From the NCBI RefSeq assembly GCF_013256625.1, contig NZ_CP053908.1:4154001-4218000 (forward strand): a stretch of DNA of 64,000 nucleotides. The letters run 5' to 3'. Within the stretch, counting starts at the first letter, position 1, and every line of letters starts with the position of its first letter. Source of the DNA: Hymenobacter sp. BRD128. Lineage in GTDB: Bacteria > Bacteroidota > Bacteroidia > Cytophagales > Hymenobacteraceae. The position numbers were made by a program, and so were the translations under genes. Shown piece by piece: positions 34,465 to 43,181 of the stretch. The notes beneath the pieces were generated by a model. It saw nothing but the letters and a program-made list of their open reading frames with translations, was not told where the DNA came from and did not search any database.

Positions 34465-35502
34465 ATGAAAAATTTACTATTTGTGGTGCCGCTGGCTCTC
34501 GGGCTAAGCGGCGGGACCCAGGCCCAGACGGCCCCCGCGGCTAAGCTGCCCTACCACCTGCTGCACACCATTGCGGTGGGCGGGGAGGGCGGCTGGGACT
34601 ACCTCACCGTGGACCCGGCCGGCGAGCGCCTCTACCTCTCGCACGGCACGCAGGTCGAGGTAGTAGACTTGAAAACCCGTAAGGTTATCGGCACCATCCC
34701 CAATACGCCCGGCGTACACGGCATCGACGTGGTGCCCGGCGCCAACCGGGGCTACATCACCTGCGGGCGCAACAACACCTGCGTGATGTTTGACCTGAAG
34801 ACGCTCAAAGCCATCGGCGCGCCCATCCCCACCGGCCCCAAGCCCGACGCGCTGCTCTACGATGCCTTTTCCAACCGCGTGTTTCTCTTCAGCAATGACG
34901 GGGGCAAGAGCACGGTGCTCAACGCCACCACCGGCGCGGTGGAGGGCACGGCCGAGCTGGGCGGCGATATCGAAGCCCCGGCCACCGATGGCAAAGGGCA
35001 CCTGTTTGCCAATGTGGAGGACAAGAGCGAGGTGATTGAATTTGATGCCAAAACGCTGGCCGTGCACCTGCGCCACAAGCTGGCCCCCGGCGAGGCGCCC
35101 ACGGGCCTGGGTTACGACCCCCAGCACAACCGCCTCTTCAGCGCCTGCCACAACGAGAAGCTGGTCGTGACCGACAGCAAGACGGGCCAGCAAATCGCCG
35201 TGCTGCCCATCGGGGCCGGCGTGGACGGGGCCGTATTCGACCCCTCGACCCAGAACATCGTGACCTCCAACGGCTCGGGCACGTTCACCGTCATCCACCA
35301 GGACTCGCCCACCAACTACACGGTGGTAGCCAACGTGCCCACGGCTAAAGGGGCCAAAACCATCGCCCTTAACCCCAAGAGCCACCACCTCTTCACCTGC
35401 ACCGCCGACTACGGCCCCACGCCGGCCGCCACTGCCGAAAACCCGCGCCCGCGCCCCAGCATCGTGCCCGGTACCTTTCGCGTGCTCGAGTTTGGGCAGT
35501 AG
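34465..35502 (+). CDS. YncE-family beta-propeller protein, exported
   Basis: A 345-residue secreted protein with a signal peptide cleaved after TQAQ. The mature part is a seven-bladed propeller of the YncE/lactonase-like group, with blades such as GGWDYLTVDPAGERLYLSHG, GVHGIDVVPGANRGYITCG and VDGAVFDPSTQNIVTSNGSG. Family members bind ligands or DNA in some species but have no agreed function. It has its own leader after the terminator at 34361-34394, so it may be separately transcribed, yet it completes a run of exported ligand-type proteins beside the receptor. Confidence 0.8.
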   Translation: MKNLLFVVPLALGLSGGTQAQTAPAAKLPYHLLHTIAVGGEGGWDYLTVDPAGERLYLSHGTQVEVVDLKTRKVIGTIPNTPGVHGIDVVPGANRGYITCGRNNTCVMFDLKTLKAIGAPIPTGPKPDALLYDAFSNRVFLFSNDGGKSTVLNATTGAVEGTAELGGDIEAPATDGKGHLFANVEDKSEVIEFDAKTLAVHLRHKLAPGEAPTGLGYDPQHNRLFSACHNEKLVVTDSKTGQQIAVLPIGAGVDGAVFDPSTQNIVTSNGSGTFTVIHQDSPTNYTVVANVPTAKGAKTIALNPKSHHLFTCTADYGPTPAATAENPRPRPSIVPGTFRVLEFGQ

Positions 35503-35601
35503 TTTCTACTCACCTGCCCGGCGAGTCCCTAGTGTATCGCACTGGGGACTTGTTGCTGTTGGGAGCAGGAAATCCTTCGTATTTCAGATGCCCAAAAAGC
35601 A

Positions 35602-35637
35602 AAACAGCCACTCAGTATTGCTACTAAGTGGCTGTTT
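35602..35637 (-). terminator. Terminator of the tRNA-Val gene
   Basis: Perfect 11-bp arms AAACAGCCACT (35602-35612) and AGTGGCTGTTT (35627-35637). On the minus strand a run TTTTGCTTTTT follows, as expected for an intrinsic terminator just after the tRNA. Confidence 0.75.
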
Positions 35638-35645
35638 CTCAATGG

Positions 35646-35720
35646 TGGGAGATACTGGGTTCGAACCAGTGACCCTCTGCTTGTAAGGCAGATGCTCTGA
35701 ACCAGCTGAGCTAATCTCCC
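35646..35720 (-). tRNA. tRNA-Val, anticodon TAC
   Basis: The complement of this stretch begins GGGAGATTAGCTCAGCTGG and folds as a standard cloverleaf: acceptor GGGAGAT/ATCTCCC, anticodon stem CTGCC...GGCAG variant with loop reading TTACAAG, hence anticodon TAC, and T-arm GGTTCGAACC. The CCA end is encoded (complement of 35643-35645). Confidence 0.93.
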
Positions 35721-35993
35721 TTGTCCCATAGTGGCGTTGGGGCCGTTTGGGAGTACAAAGATGGGAGGCTTTTTTGGATTGACCAAACCAGGCGCTAAAA
35801 AAAGTAGGGTGGGCAGCGAGCGATGGGAGGTAAAAATTTAGCAATCAGGCATAAAAAAATGAAAAAAATGCCCGCTAGGGTCGGTGGTTGCCTGCCAACG
35901 GCAACGCCGCTGTCGCATTGCCGTTAGCAGGGCCGGGCCTGGTGAATTAGCGGCCTGGTCTTTTCCCTTTTTTCCACCTTATTCTTTTCTTTC

Positions 35994-36893
35994 ATGGAAA
36001 CGCAGCTGCTTCAAAACTATTCGGAGCCCGAAAAAACCGCTTACCTGAGTGCTATTGCGGCTCTGGCTACGGCCGACCGCCAGGCCACGGCCCCCGAGGC
36101 CGAGTTTTTGCAGCGCCTGGCGCAGCAGGCTGGCCTTTCGCAGGATGCCACCCGCCAGGTACTAACCGCCGCCGATAGTGCCGATAACCACACGGTGCAG
36201 CAGAGCCTCGACCAGCTCAAGAACAGCGACCTACGCTACTCGCTCGTGACCGACCTCATCAGCATGGCCCGCGCCGATGGCACGTATTCGCCCGGCGAAG
36301 AAGAGATGGTGGGCAAAATGGCCGCCTACCTCGGCATCAACCCCGAGCAAAAACAGACGCTCGAAAACGTGGTGGATCAGGCCGCTAGCGTGCCCCACGA
36401 CCCACAAGACCCTAATAAACAAGGCTTTCTGAATAGCATTGGCGACAAGCTCAGCAATGTGGGCATTCCCAAGGGTGCGCTGATGGCAGGCCTGCTGGGC
36501 GTGGTAGCCCCGATGGTGATTTCGCGGGTGATGGGCGGCGGTAGCGGCAACACCGGCGGCCAGGCACAAAGCCCCAGCGGCTCGATGGGTGGCCTGCTGA
36601 GCGGCGCGATGGGCACGCTGGGCGGGCAAGGCTCGCTGGGCGGGCTGCTCGGGGGCCTGCTCGGGGGCGGCCTGCTGAGTGGGGTGCTGGGCGGCGGTGG
36701 CAGCCAGCAGCAGAGCGTGGATACCAGCCAGTATCCGCAGCAGGGCTCGATGGGCGGCGGCGGCCTCGGCTCCATTATGTCGGTGCTGGGTGGCCTGGGT
36801 GGCCGACCCAACTCGCAGCCCGCCAGCGCGGGCGGCGGCGGCCTTTTGGGCAGCGGCATGGGCAGCCTGCTCGGCGGCCTCTTTGGCCGCTAG
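35994..36893 (+). CDS. TerB-like protein with a glycine-rich tail
   Basis: A 299-residue soluble protein without a signal peptide. Residues about 10-130 are helical and resemble the tellurite-resistance TerB/DUF533 fold (EKTAYLSAIAALATADRQAT, then LISMARADGTYSPGEEEMVG and KMAAYLGINPEQK). A hydrophobic helix (ALMAGLLGVVAPMVISRVM) follows near residue 165, then a tail of more than 100 residues almost entirely Gly, Leu, Ser, Met and Gln (repeats of LLGGLLGGG and GGGGSQQ). The tail could mediate self-association or membrane contact. No terABCD genes are nearby. Confidence 0.65.
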   Translation: METQLLQNYSEPEKTAYLSAIAALATADRQATAPEAEFLQRLAQQAGLSQDATRQVLTAADSADNHTVQQSLDQLKNSDLRYSLVTDLISMARADGTYSPGEEEMVGKMAAYLGINPEQKQTLENVVDQAASVPHDPQDPNKQGFLNSIGDKLSNVGIPKGALMAGLLGVVAPMVISRVMGGGSGNTGGQAQSPSGSMGGLLSGAMGTLGGQGSLGGLLGGLLGGGLLSGVLGGGGSQQQSVDTSQYPQQGSMGGGGLGSIMSVLGGLGGRPNSQPASAGGGGLLGSGMGSLLGGLFGR

Positions 36894-36917
36894 GCCTACG
36901 CTAGCTTCGGTCTGATA

Positions 36918-36952
36918 AAAAAGGGCTCCGGATATCCTCCGGAGCCCTTTTT
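36918..36952. terminator. Bidirectional terminator between TerB-like gene and ribD
   Basis: Perfect 15-bp arms AAAAAGGGCTCCGGA (36918-36932) and TCCGGAGCCCTTTTT (36938-36952) with a 5-nt loop, between two convergent genes. Confidence 0.88.
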
Positions 36953-36959
36953 GTATGGA

Positions 36960-38021
36960 TTACTGATTGCGGTAAATAAACAAGTCGTCGGGGCCGGCTT
37001 TCTCATGGCTTTGCCAGCCGCGCAGGCCTAGCCGGGGGGCGGCCACGCCACGCTCGAGCCGCTTGGTACTGCGGAAGACCCGAATTTCGTCCCACACATT
37101 GCTGTTGATGAGCGCGTTGAGCACAGTGGGGCCGCCTTCTACCAGCACCGACTGCACGTGGCGGGCGTGCAGGTCGGCCAGCACGGCGGGCAGCAGGTCG
37201 GGCGAGGGCGGCGCGCCGGCCGGGGCAAAGGGCAGCGTCACGTAGTCGAGGTTGGGGCGGCTGGCCCGCTCGCGGTGGGTATAGATGATGGTGGGCTGCG
37301 AGCCGTCGAGCACGTGGTGGCTAGGAGGCAGGGCCAGGTTTTTGTCGATAACGAGGCGGATGGGCTGGGGGCCGGGCCACTCGCGGGCGCTCAGGCGGGG
37401 GTTGTCGTGCAGGGCCGTGCGCGTGCCCACCAGGATGGCCGCCTCATCGGTACGCCACTGATGAGTAAGGAGTTGGGCCTGCGGACCGCTTATCTGCACC
37501 TGCTGAAAGTGCGGCCCGGCCAGGAAGCCATCGGCCGACTCGGCCCACTTCAGCACCAGGTAAGGCCGCTGCTTTTCCTGAAACGTGAAGAAGCGCCGGT
37601 TGAGCCAGCGGCCGTCCTCGGCCAGCAGCCCGGTGCTAACCTTTATGCCGGCGGCGCGCAGCCGGGCTAGCCCCTGGCCGCCCACCAGCGGGTTGGGGTC
37701 GTCGTTGCATACTATCACTTCGGGCACGCCTTTGGCGATGAGCAGGTCGGCGCAGGGCGGCGTTTTGCCGTGGTGGGCGCAGGGCTCCAGGGTCACAAAC
37801 ACGCGGCTCTGGCGCAGTAATTCCTGGTCGGCCACGCTGGCCAGGGCATTTACTTCGGCGTGGGGGCCGCCGTACTGCTGGTGGTAGCCTTCGCCGAGAA
37901 TATCGCCCGCCGGACCTACGACCACGCAGCCCACCAGGGGGTTGGGGCGGGTGCGGCCCCGGCCCAGCATGGCCAGGTCGAGGGCGCGGCGCATAAAAAA
38001 CGAGTCGTCGAGCAAGGACAT
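36960..38021 (-). CDS. ribD: Bifunctional riboflavin biosynthesis deaminase/reductase RibD
   Basis: A 353-residue bifunctional enzyme that deaminates and then reduces the pyrimidine intermediate in riboflavin synthesis. The N-terminal deaminase half has RTRPNPLVGCVVV, the zinc motif HAE (in YGGPHAEVNAL) and PCAHHGKTPPC. The C-terminal reductase half has LVLKWAESADGFLA and VLVEGGPTVLNALI. Length and domain order match the family. The divergent neighbour is prmC, a common pairing in Bacteroidota; the 89-bp gap must hold both promoters. Confidence 0.94.
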   Translation of the reverse strand: MSLLDDSFFMRRALDLAMLGRGRTRPNPLVGCVVVGPAGDILGEGYHQQYGGPHAEVNALASVADQELLRQSRVFVTLEPCAHHGKTPPCADLLIAKGVPEVIVCNDDPNPLVGGQGLARLRAAGIKVSTGLLAEDGRWLNRRFFTFQEKQRPYLVLKWAESADGFLAGPHFQQVQISGPQAQLLTHQWRTDEAAILVGTRTALHDNPRLSAREWPGPQPIRLVIDKNLALPPSHHVLDGSQPTIIYTHRERASRPNLDYVTLPFAPAGAPPSPDLLPAVLADLHARHVQSVLVEGGPTVLNALINSNVWDEIRVFRSTKRLERGVAAPRLGLRGWQSHEKAGPDDLFIYRNQ

Positions 38022-38110
38022 AGGGAAAGCAGCGCGGGTTGGGTGCGTAAAGCTATTCGCCAGGGAGGATTCTGCCTAGGCCGCGCCGGACCCGCCATCT
38101 TTGTGCCCGC

Positions 38111-38986
38111 ATGACTATCCAGCAACTCACCGCTAGCCTCGCCACCGCGCTGCAAGCTCTTTACCCTGCCCCCGAGGCCCAGGCCGTGGCCGCGCTGGTG
38201 GCCGAGCACCTGCTGGGTGTATCGCCCTTGCAGCGGCGCATGCAGGCTGCCGCGCCGGTGCCCGCCGCCGTGCTGGCCCAGGTGCCCGCCCTGCAAGCGC
38301 GCCTGCTGGCCCACGAGCCGGTGCAGTATGTGCTGGGCACGGCCCACTTCGCCGGCCTGGAGCTGGAAGTGACGCCCGCCACGCTCATTCCGCGCCCCGA
38401 AACCGAGGAGCTGGTGCAGCTGGTGGCCCGTGCCCACGCCGGCCGGCCGGGCCTGCGCCTGCTCGACGTGGGCACCGGCAGCGGCTGCCTGGCCATCGCG
38501 CTGGCCCGCGAGCTACCCGGCAGCCAGGTGCTGGCCGTCGATATTTCGGCCGGGGCGCTGGCCGTGGCCCGGCGCAACGCGGCCCGCTACGCGCCATCGG
38601 TGCGGTTCGAGCAGGTCGATATGCTGCGGGCGCTGCCGGCCGGAGTGGCGCCGGCTAGCCTCGACATTGTAGTGAGCAACCCGCCCTACGTGCGCGAAAG
38701 CGAGCGCCCGCTGATGCGCGCCAACGTGCTGGCCTGGGAGCCCGCTACCGCGCTCTTTGTGCCCGACGATGACCCGCTGCTCTTCTACCGGCGGCTGGCC
38801 GGGGTGGGGCAGGTGCTGCTGCGGCCGGGCGGCAGTATCTGGTTGGAAATCAACGAGGCGCTGGGAGCCGAAACGGCCGCTTTGTTCGCTGAAGCCGCGT
38901 GGGAGCAGGTGGCCGTGCTAGCCGATTTCCTGGGGCGCCCGCGCTTTGTGCGGGCCGTGCGCCGCGCCGAGTTGTCGAAGAAATAA
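38111..38986 (+). CDS. prmC: Peptide chain release factor N5-glutamine methyltransferase
   Basis: A 291-residue SAM-dependent methyltransferase that methylates the GGQ glutamine of release factors. The N-terminal helical domain contains PVQYVLGTAHFAGLELEV; the catalytic half has TLIPRPETEELV, the SAM loop LLDVGTGSGCLAIALA and the signature NPPY (VVSNPPYVRE, near residue 190). The start ATG is preceded within 15 nt by ATCTTTG, a weak match to the Bacteroidota -7 element, so the leader may be very short. Confidence 0.92.
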   Translation: MTIQQLTASLATALQALYPAPEAQAVAALVAEHLLGVSPLQRRMQAAAPVPAAVLAQVPALQARLLAHEPVQYVLGTAHFAGLELEVTPATLIPRPETEELVQLVARAHAGRPGLRLLDVGTGSGCLAIALARELPGSQVLAVDISAGALAVARRNAARYAPSVRFEQVDMLRALPAGVAPASLDIVVSNPPYVRESERPLMRANVLAWEPATALFVPDDDPLLFYRRLAGVGQVLLRPGGSIWLEINEALGAETAALFAEAAWEQVAVLADFLGRPRFVRAVRRAELSKK

Positions 38987-39078
38987 TGTAGCAACATCAA
39001 ACAAAAGCGAGGGCCGGGAGCTTATCAAGCGCTTTCCAGCGGGAAGGCGCTCTTTCTCCACAATTTCTGACCTGACTC

Positions 39079-40176
39079 ATGGCCGAGCAACCGCTCCTGA
39101 CCCCTTACCACAGCGACAAGCTGACTTTGAAAAACCGCGTCGTGATGGCCCCCATGACGCGCAGCCGCGCCGACAATCACGGCCACGTGCCCAACGACCT
39201 GATGGTCGAGTACTACACCCAGCGCGCCACGGCGGGCCTCATCATCACGGAAGGCACCTACGTGAGCCGCGAGGCGGTGGGCTACATCAACGTGCCCGGC
39301 ATCTACACGCCCGAGCAGGTGGCGGGCTGGCAAAAAGTGACCGGCGCGGTGCACGCGCACGAAGGCAAAATCTTCGTGCAGCTCTGGCACGTGGGGCGCA
39401 TGTCGCACCCCGATTTGCTCGATGGCCAGCTGCCGCTTTCGGCCTCGGCCCTGAACCCGCACAGCCAGGTGTACACGCCCACCGGCTTTAAGGAAACGGT
39501 AGCACCCGCCGAAATGACGGTGGCTCAAATCAAGAAAACAGTGGCTGACTTCGTGCAGGGCGCCAAAAATGCGCTTGAAGCCGGCTTCGACGGCATGGAA
39601 ATTCACTCGTCAAACGGCTACCTGTTTCACCAGTTTTTCAACGGCACCAGCAACCACCGCACCGACGAATACGGCGGCTCCATCGAGAACCGCGCCCGGC
39701 TTTTCTTTGAAGTGCTCGATGGCATCAAGGCGGCCGGCGTAGACCTGGGTAAGGTGGGCGCCCGCCTCAACCCCTCGCTCGACGGCCTGTTTGGCATGAC
39801 GCTCGACGCCGAAACTATTCCCACGTTCGACTACATCATCAAGCGCCTCAATGACTATGGGCTAGCCTACCTGCACCTGTCGGAGCCGTTTACCGACGTG
39901 AGCAAGAACGAGTTTGCCGAGCCGCACATTGCCAAGCGCTACCGCCCGCTCTACAAGGGCACGCTCATCATCAACGGCGGCTTTGACCAGGATAAGGGCA
40001 ACAAGGTGCTGGCCGACGGCGACGCCGACCTCGTGGCCTACGGCACGCACTACATCGCCAACCCCGACCTGGTGGCGCGCTTTGCCCAGCACGTGCCCCT
40101 GGCAAAGGGTGATAAGGATACGTTTTACACGCCCGGCCCCAAGGGCTACACCGATTACCCGATGGCTACTAAGTAG
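39079..40176 (+). CDS. Old Yellow Enzyme-family alkene reductase
   Basis: A 365-residue FMN-dependent flavoenzyme of the NemA/OYE group, which reduces activated C=C bonds or nitro groups with NAD(P)H. Seen are the N-terminal LKNRVVMAPMTRSRA, the FMN-binding QLWHVGRMSHPD, the substrate His/Asn pair in EIHSSNGYLFHQFF, the family stretch NHRTDEYGGSIENRARLFFE and the C-terminal FMN-phosphate loop ADGDADLVAYG. No regulator is adjacent, so the physiological substrate cannot be inferred. Confidence 0.9.
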   Translation: MAEQPLLTPYHSDKLTLKNRVVMAPMTRSRADNHGHVPNDLMVEYYTQRATAGLIITEGTYVSREAVGYINVPGIYTPEQVAGWQKVTGAVHAHEGKIFVQLWHVGRMSHPDLLDGQLPLSASALNPHSQVYTPTGFKETVAPAEMTVAQIKKTVADFVQGAKNALEAGFDGMEIHSSNGYLFHQFFNGTSNHRTDEYGGSIENRARLFFEVLDGIKAAGVDLGKVGARLNPSLDGLFGMTLDAETIPTFDYIIKRLNDYGLAYLHLSEPFTDVSKNEFAEPHIAKRYRPLYKGTLIINGGFDQDKGNKVLADGDADLVAYGTHYIANPDLVARFAQHVPLAKGDKDTFYTPGPKGYTDYPMATK

Positions 40177-40368
40177 GTAGATAAGTATTTAGAGGATAAT
40201 AATTTAGCGCGCTTGTGGCTTCGGCTGCGGGCGCGCTTTTTGGTGCTGAAAAAGCGGCCGGCCGCAAATCCAACCCGGCACGGAATAACTACGGGCTGCC
40301 GGGCGTTAGGCAGTGTGGGCGGGCGCGCCTGCCGACCTTTGCCAAACTTTCCTTTTTATTACCAGCGT

Positions 40369-41379
40369 ATGCGTTTTTTGCTTGGGGTGCTGAGTGTGGG
40401 TTTGCTAGCCGGCTGCGGGGCCAAAACCAACGGTCCGCTGGCGCTCTATTTCGTAGGCTCGTCGCGCTTCACTACCGGCAACAAAACCGGCCTGGGCCCC
40501 GCCGATACCCTAGCCACCAACCTCTACGCCATCACTGACACCACGACCGACAAGACCAACCACCTCACGCACTTCACGGCCACGGTGCGCTACACGCCGC
40601 AGCGGGCACCGTTTGCTTATCCCACGCCCATCACCTCGTTTATCAACAACGTGCCCGCCGATTCGCTGGTGACGTTTATGGATTCGACGCTCACGCGGGG
40701 CGATTTTTTGTACACGCCGGTGTTTGGGGTGCGCACCACGGCGGGCACCGAGCGCTGGACGTTTACGGTTCAGGATAAAGTGAATGGCTCTTCGGCGCGC
40801 TCGTTTGTGCTGGCCATGCGCCGGGCCGACTCGCTGGTGGTGTTTCACGACTACACCCTCAAGCTGCGGGTGCCGGCTACCGGCGTGGCCGCCCGGCGCT
40901 TTCTCGACCTCAAGTCGGGGCTAGCCCTGCCGGCCTACTCGGTGCTGGGCAACACGGTGGTCAACAAGAAAAGTATTGGCCCGGCCAGCGATGCCCAGGC
41001 CTTGCAGCAGCTCACCGACGTACTCATTCTGCCCGATGGCCTGCGCCTGGTGTCGCCCGACTCGGCCAGCCAGCACACGCCGCTCGACCCTATCCGCTGG
41101 CCCGTCGCCAACCGCCGCAGCACGCGCTTTCGGCTCACCACCTTTTCGGCCACCGACTTTACCAGCGCGCAGGATGTCATGACCATCCAAAATCAGTTTA
41201 CGGGCACCGGCCGCGCCTACCTGCCCGCACTGGCGGTCAACCAGGTCTACGCGTTTCGGGCCTTCAGGCCCACCAGCAACACGCCCGTGTATGGGCTGAT
41301 GCTGGTGCGCAGCGTGCCCAACGGCACCAGCGCCGTAGGCTTGCAGCTGGAAGTGCGGCTAGCCAAGCAGCTGCGCTAA
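40369..41379 (+). CDS. Lipoprotein of unknown function
   Basis: A 336-residue lipoprotein; MRFLLGVLSVGLLAGC gives a short signal with the lipobox LLAGC. The mature part is Thr-rich and looks all-beta (repeated strands such as HFTATVRYTPQ, ERWTFTVQDK, YTLKLRVPAT). I recognise no family. The open frame continues upstream to 40213, but those residues are basic and not signal-like, so the ATG at 40369 is used. Strong terminator at 41400-41433. Confidence 0.75.
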   Translation: MRFLLGVLSVGLLAGCGAKTNGPLALYFVGSSRFTTGNKTGLGPADTLATNLYAITDTTTDKTNHLTHFTATVRYTPQRAPFAYPTPITSFINNVPADSLVTFMDSTLTRGDFLYTPVFGVRTTAGTERWTFTVQDKVNGSSARSFVLAMRRADSLVVFHDYTLKLRVPATGVAARRFLDLKSGLALPAYSVLGNTVVNKKSIGPASDAQALQQLTDVLILPDGLRLVSPDSASQHTPLDPIRWPVANRRSTRFRLTTFSATDFTSAQDVMTIQNQFTGTGRAYLPALAVNQVYAFRAFRPTSNTPVYGLMLVRSVPNGTSAVGLQLEVRLAKQLR

Positions 41380-41399
41380 TTAGCACTTTCCTAGATAGC

Positions 41400-41433
41400 A
41401 AAAGGCCTCTCCATACGCATGGAGAGGCCTTTT
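41400..41433. terminator. Bidirectional terminator between lipoprotein and porin genes
   Basis: Perfect 15-bp arms AAAAGGCCTCTCCAT (41400-41414) and ATGGAGAGGCCTTTT (41419-41433), loop of 4 nt, followed by more T. Confidence 0.88.
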
Positions 41434-41462
41434 TTAGGATAAAGCGGCTGACTAAGCCAGTG

Positions 41463-43091
41463 CTAGAACAGCAGGCCGCCGGTGAGGCTAGCCGTGAAGC
41501 GGTTGTTGGTCTGGGTGACTGTGGGCGGCGCCACGTAGGCCAGCGAATAGGGCTGGTACTGGTCTTTGCCGGTGAGGTAGAAGCCGGCCACATCCACGAA
41601 GAAGCTCTTGGTGCGCACGCCCGCGCCCACCGAGAAATAGCTCTGGCTGCGATTGATGGGGTTGTTGACGTAGGGCGAGGCGTAGTAGGCATAGCCGGCG
41701 CGCAGGCGGAAGATGTCGAGGCGGGCCTCGGCGCCCACCCGAAAGTTCACCACGCTGCGGTAGTTGCTGGCAATGTTGGCGTTGCCATCGTTCAGGCCCT
41801 GGTCGCTGCTGCCGTCGGTGGTGTTAAACTTGGCCTGCGAGTAGCCCACGTACTCGATATCGCCGGTGAGGAAGCCGGCCTTGCCCAGCAGCACCGTGGC
41901 GCCGCCATTGGCCCGGAAGGGCGTGGTGATGCTGTAGTCAAACGTGCCCGGCGCGGTAGTGAGCGAGGGGGTGGTGCCGGTGGTGGCGTACTTGGTATTG
42001 GCCGTGAGGCTGGTGCTGTATTCTTCAGTCAGGCGGATGTAAGTGGGCGTCTGAATCGAAGCGCCGAGGCGCAGGGCATCGGCGGCCCGCACAATGAAGC
42101 CTAGCCGGGCATTGATACCGGTACCGGTAGTCTTGAGGTAGTCGGTCGATACAAAGTCCTGGTCGCCGCCCGAGCTCTCGCTAAACGTGCTGTTGCGCGT
42201 GCGATTCAGCGACACGATGCCCACGCCCCCGCCGATGTAGAGCCGGTCGCGGTAGTTGGCACCGTAGCCCAGGTCAAACTGCGAGAGCGAGCCCGTAGTC
42301 TGGATGGTTTCGGTTTGGGTGATGGGACCTTTGCGGGCGGCACGCAGGGCCGGGGAAGTGGTGGCATAACCCGGATTGCTAGGGTCAATGGGAGCTGGCG
42401 TAGCTGCCCGGAAAACTCCGCTGCCAGGTTTGGGGAATTCCACTTGGTCTACAAGTCCAGCGCCGAAGGCTAGCCCATCGATGTTGGTGTACGTTTTGGT
42501 ATTGTACTGATTATAAATATCAGTAAGGTTGTTTTGATAGGCGGCGCTGGTGTAGTCGCCATTATTGTACGGCTCGCGCAGGCGCTGAAAAAACGAGTGA
42601 TTGTCGTCGGTCGTGTTCTGGTAGCGCAGGCCCTGGTTGAAATCGGCCAGGCGGGTAAAGCCCAGGGCAAAGGCCCCGCCGCGCCAGTCGCTGGTGTTGT
42701 CGTTGTCGGGCCGGCGATTGGCAAACACCACGCCCGCGCTGGCAATGTGAAAGCTGTTGGCCGTTTGCGCGATGGTCGGAAAGCTGCTGCCCACGGCCGC
42801 CGCGTTGGCGGCCTGCGTGGCATTGGTGGTGCCAAAACCCACGCCCGGCGTCAGGCTCACCTCCGACTTGGTGAAGAAACCCAGGCCGGCGGGGTTGCTG
42901 GTCAGGTTGCTAAAATCGGCGCCCAGCGACACGTTAGCGCCCGCCAGCCCCTGGGTGCGCGCCGTACCGGCCGGGTTTTGGCGCATGTAAAGCAGGGCAT
43001 CGTTGGCGTAGCCACCCTGTGCGTGCGCCGCCTGGCTGAAGGTCAAAAAACCGCCTAGCATAGTAGCCAGGCCCATAAATGCGTGCTTCAT
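41463..43091 (-). CDS. FadL/OmpP1-type outer-membrane porin
   Basis: A 542-residue exported beta-barrel. Signal peptide to AAHAQ. The mature N-terminus carries the family marks DALLYMRQNPAGTARTQGLA and GANVSLGADFSNLTSNPAGL, typical of OmpP1/FadL/TodX transporters for hydrophobic compounds and of the PorV-like shuttle group in Bacteroidota. Alternating strands continue to the terminal TASLTGGLLF. Whether it is a hydrophobic-substrate channel or a PorV-like secretion accessory cannot be decided; no type IX secretion genes are adjacent. Confidence 0.8.
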   Translation of the reverse strand: MKHAFMGLATMLGGFLTFSQAAHAQGGYANDALLYMRQNPAGTARTQGLAGANVSLGADFSNLTSNPAGLGFFTKSEVSLTPGVGFGTTNATQAANAAAVGSSFPTIAQTANSFHIASAGVVFANRRPDNDNTSDWRGGAFALGFTRLADFNQGLRYQNTTDDNHSFFQRLREPYNNGDYTSAAYQNNLTDIYNQYNTKTYTNIDGLAFGAGLVDQVEFPKPGSGVFRAATPAPIDPSNPGYATTSPALRAARKGPITQTETIQTTGSLSQFDLGYGANYRDRLYIGGGVGIVSLNRTRNSTFSESSGGDQDFVSTDYLKTTGTGINARLGFIVRAADALRLGASIQTPTYIRLTEEYSTSLTANTKYATTGTTPSLTTAPGTFDYSITTPFRANGGATVLLGKAGFLTGDIEYVGYSQAKFNTTDGSSDQGLNDGNANIASNYRSVVNFRVGAEARLDIFRLRAGYAYYASPYVNNPINRSQSYFSVGAGVRTKSFFVDVAGFYLTGKDQYQPYSLAYVAPPTVTQTNNRFTASLTGGLLF

Positions 43092-43108
43092 AAGAAAAAA
43101 GTAGGGGC

Positions 43109-43137
43109 AAAAAAGAGCCGGCCAGGAGGACCGGCTC
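43109..43137 (-). terminator. Terminator of the low-complexity lipoprotein gene
   Basis: Arms GAGCCGG (43115-43121) and CCGGCTC (43131-43137); on the minus strand a T6 run follows (A6 at 43109-43114 on the plus strand). Confidence 0.7.
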
Positions 43138-43181
43138 GAGTAAAATCAAGCAGTAAAGCAACGCAGGCGAGGCAGCTTGGC

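Noticed and set aside
35994..36893. TerB-like protein as part of a tellurite-resistance or phage-defence ter operon
   Set aside because: No other ter genes are nearby; only the fold is shared.
38022..38110. FMN riboswitch in front of ribD
   Set aside because: The gap is only 89 bp and shows none of the conserved FMN-element segments.
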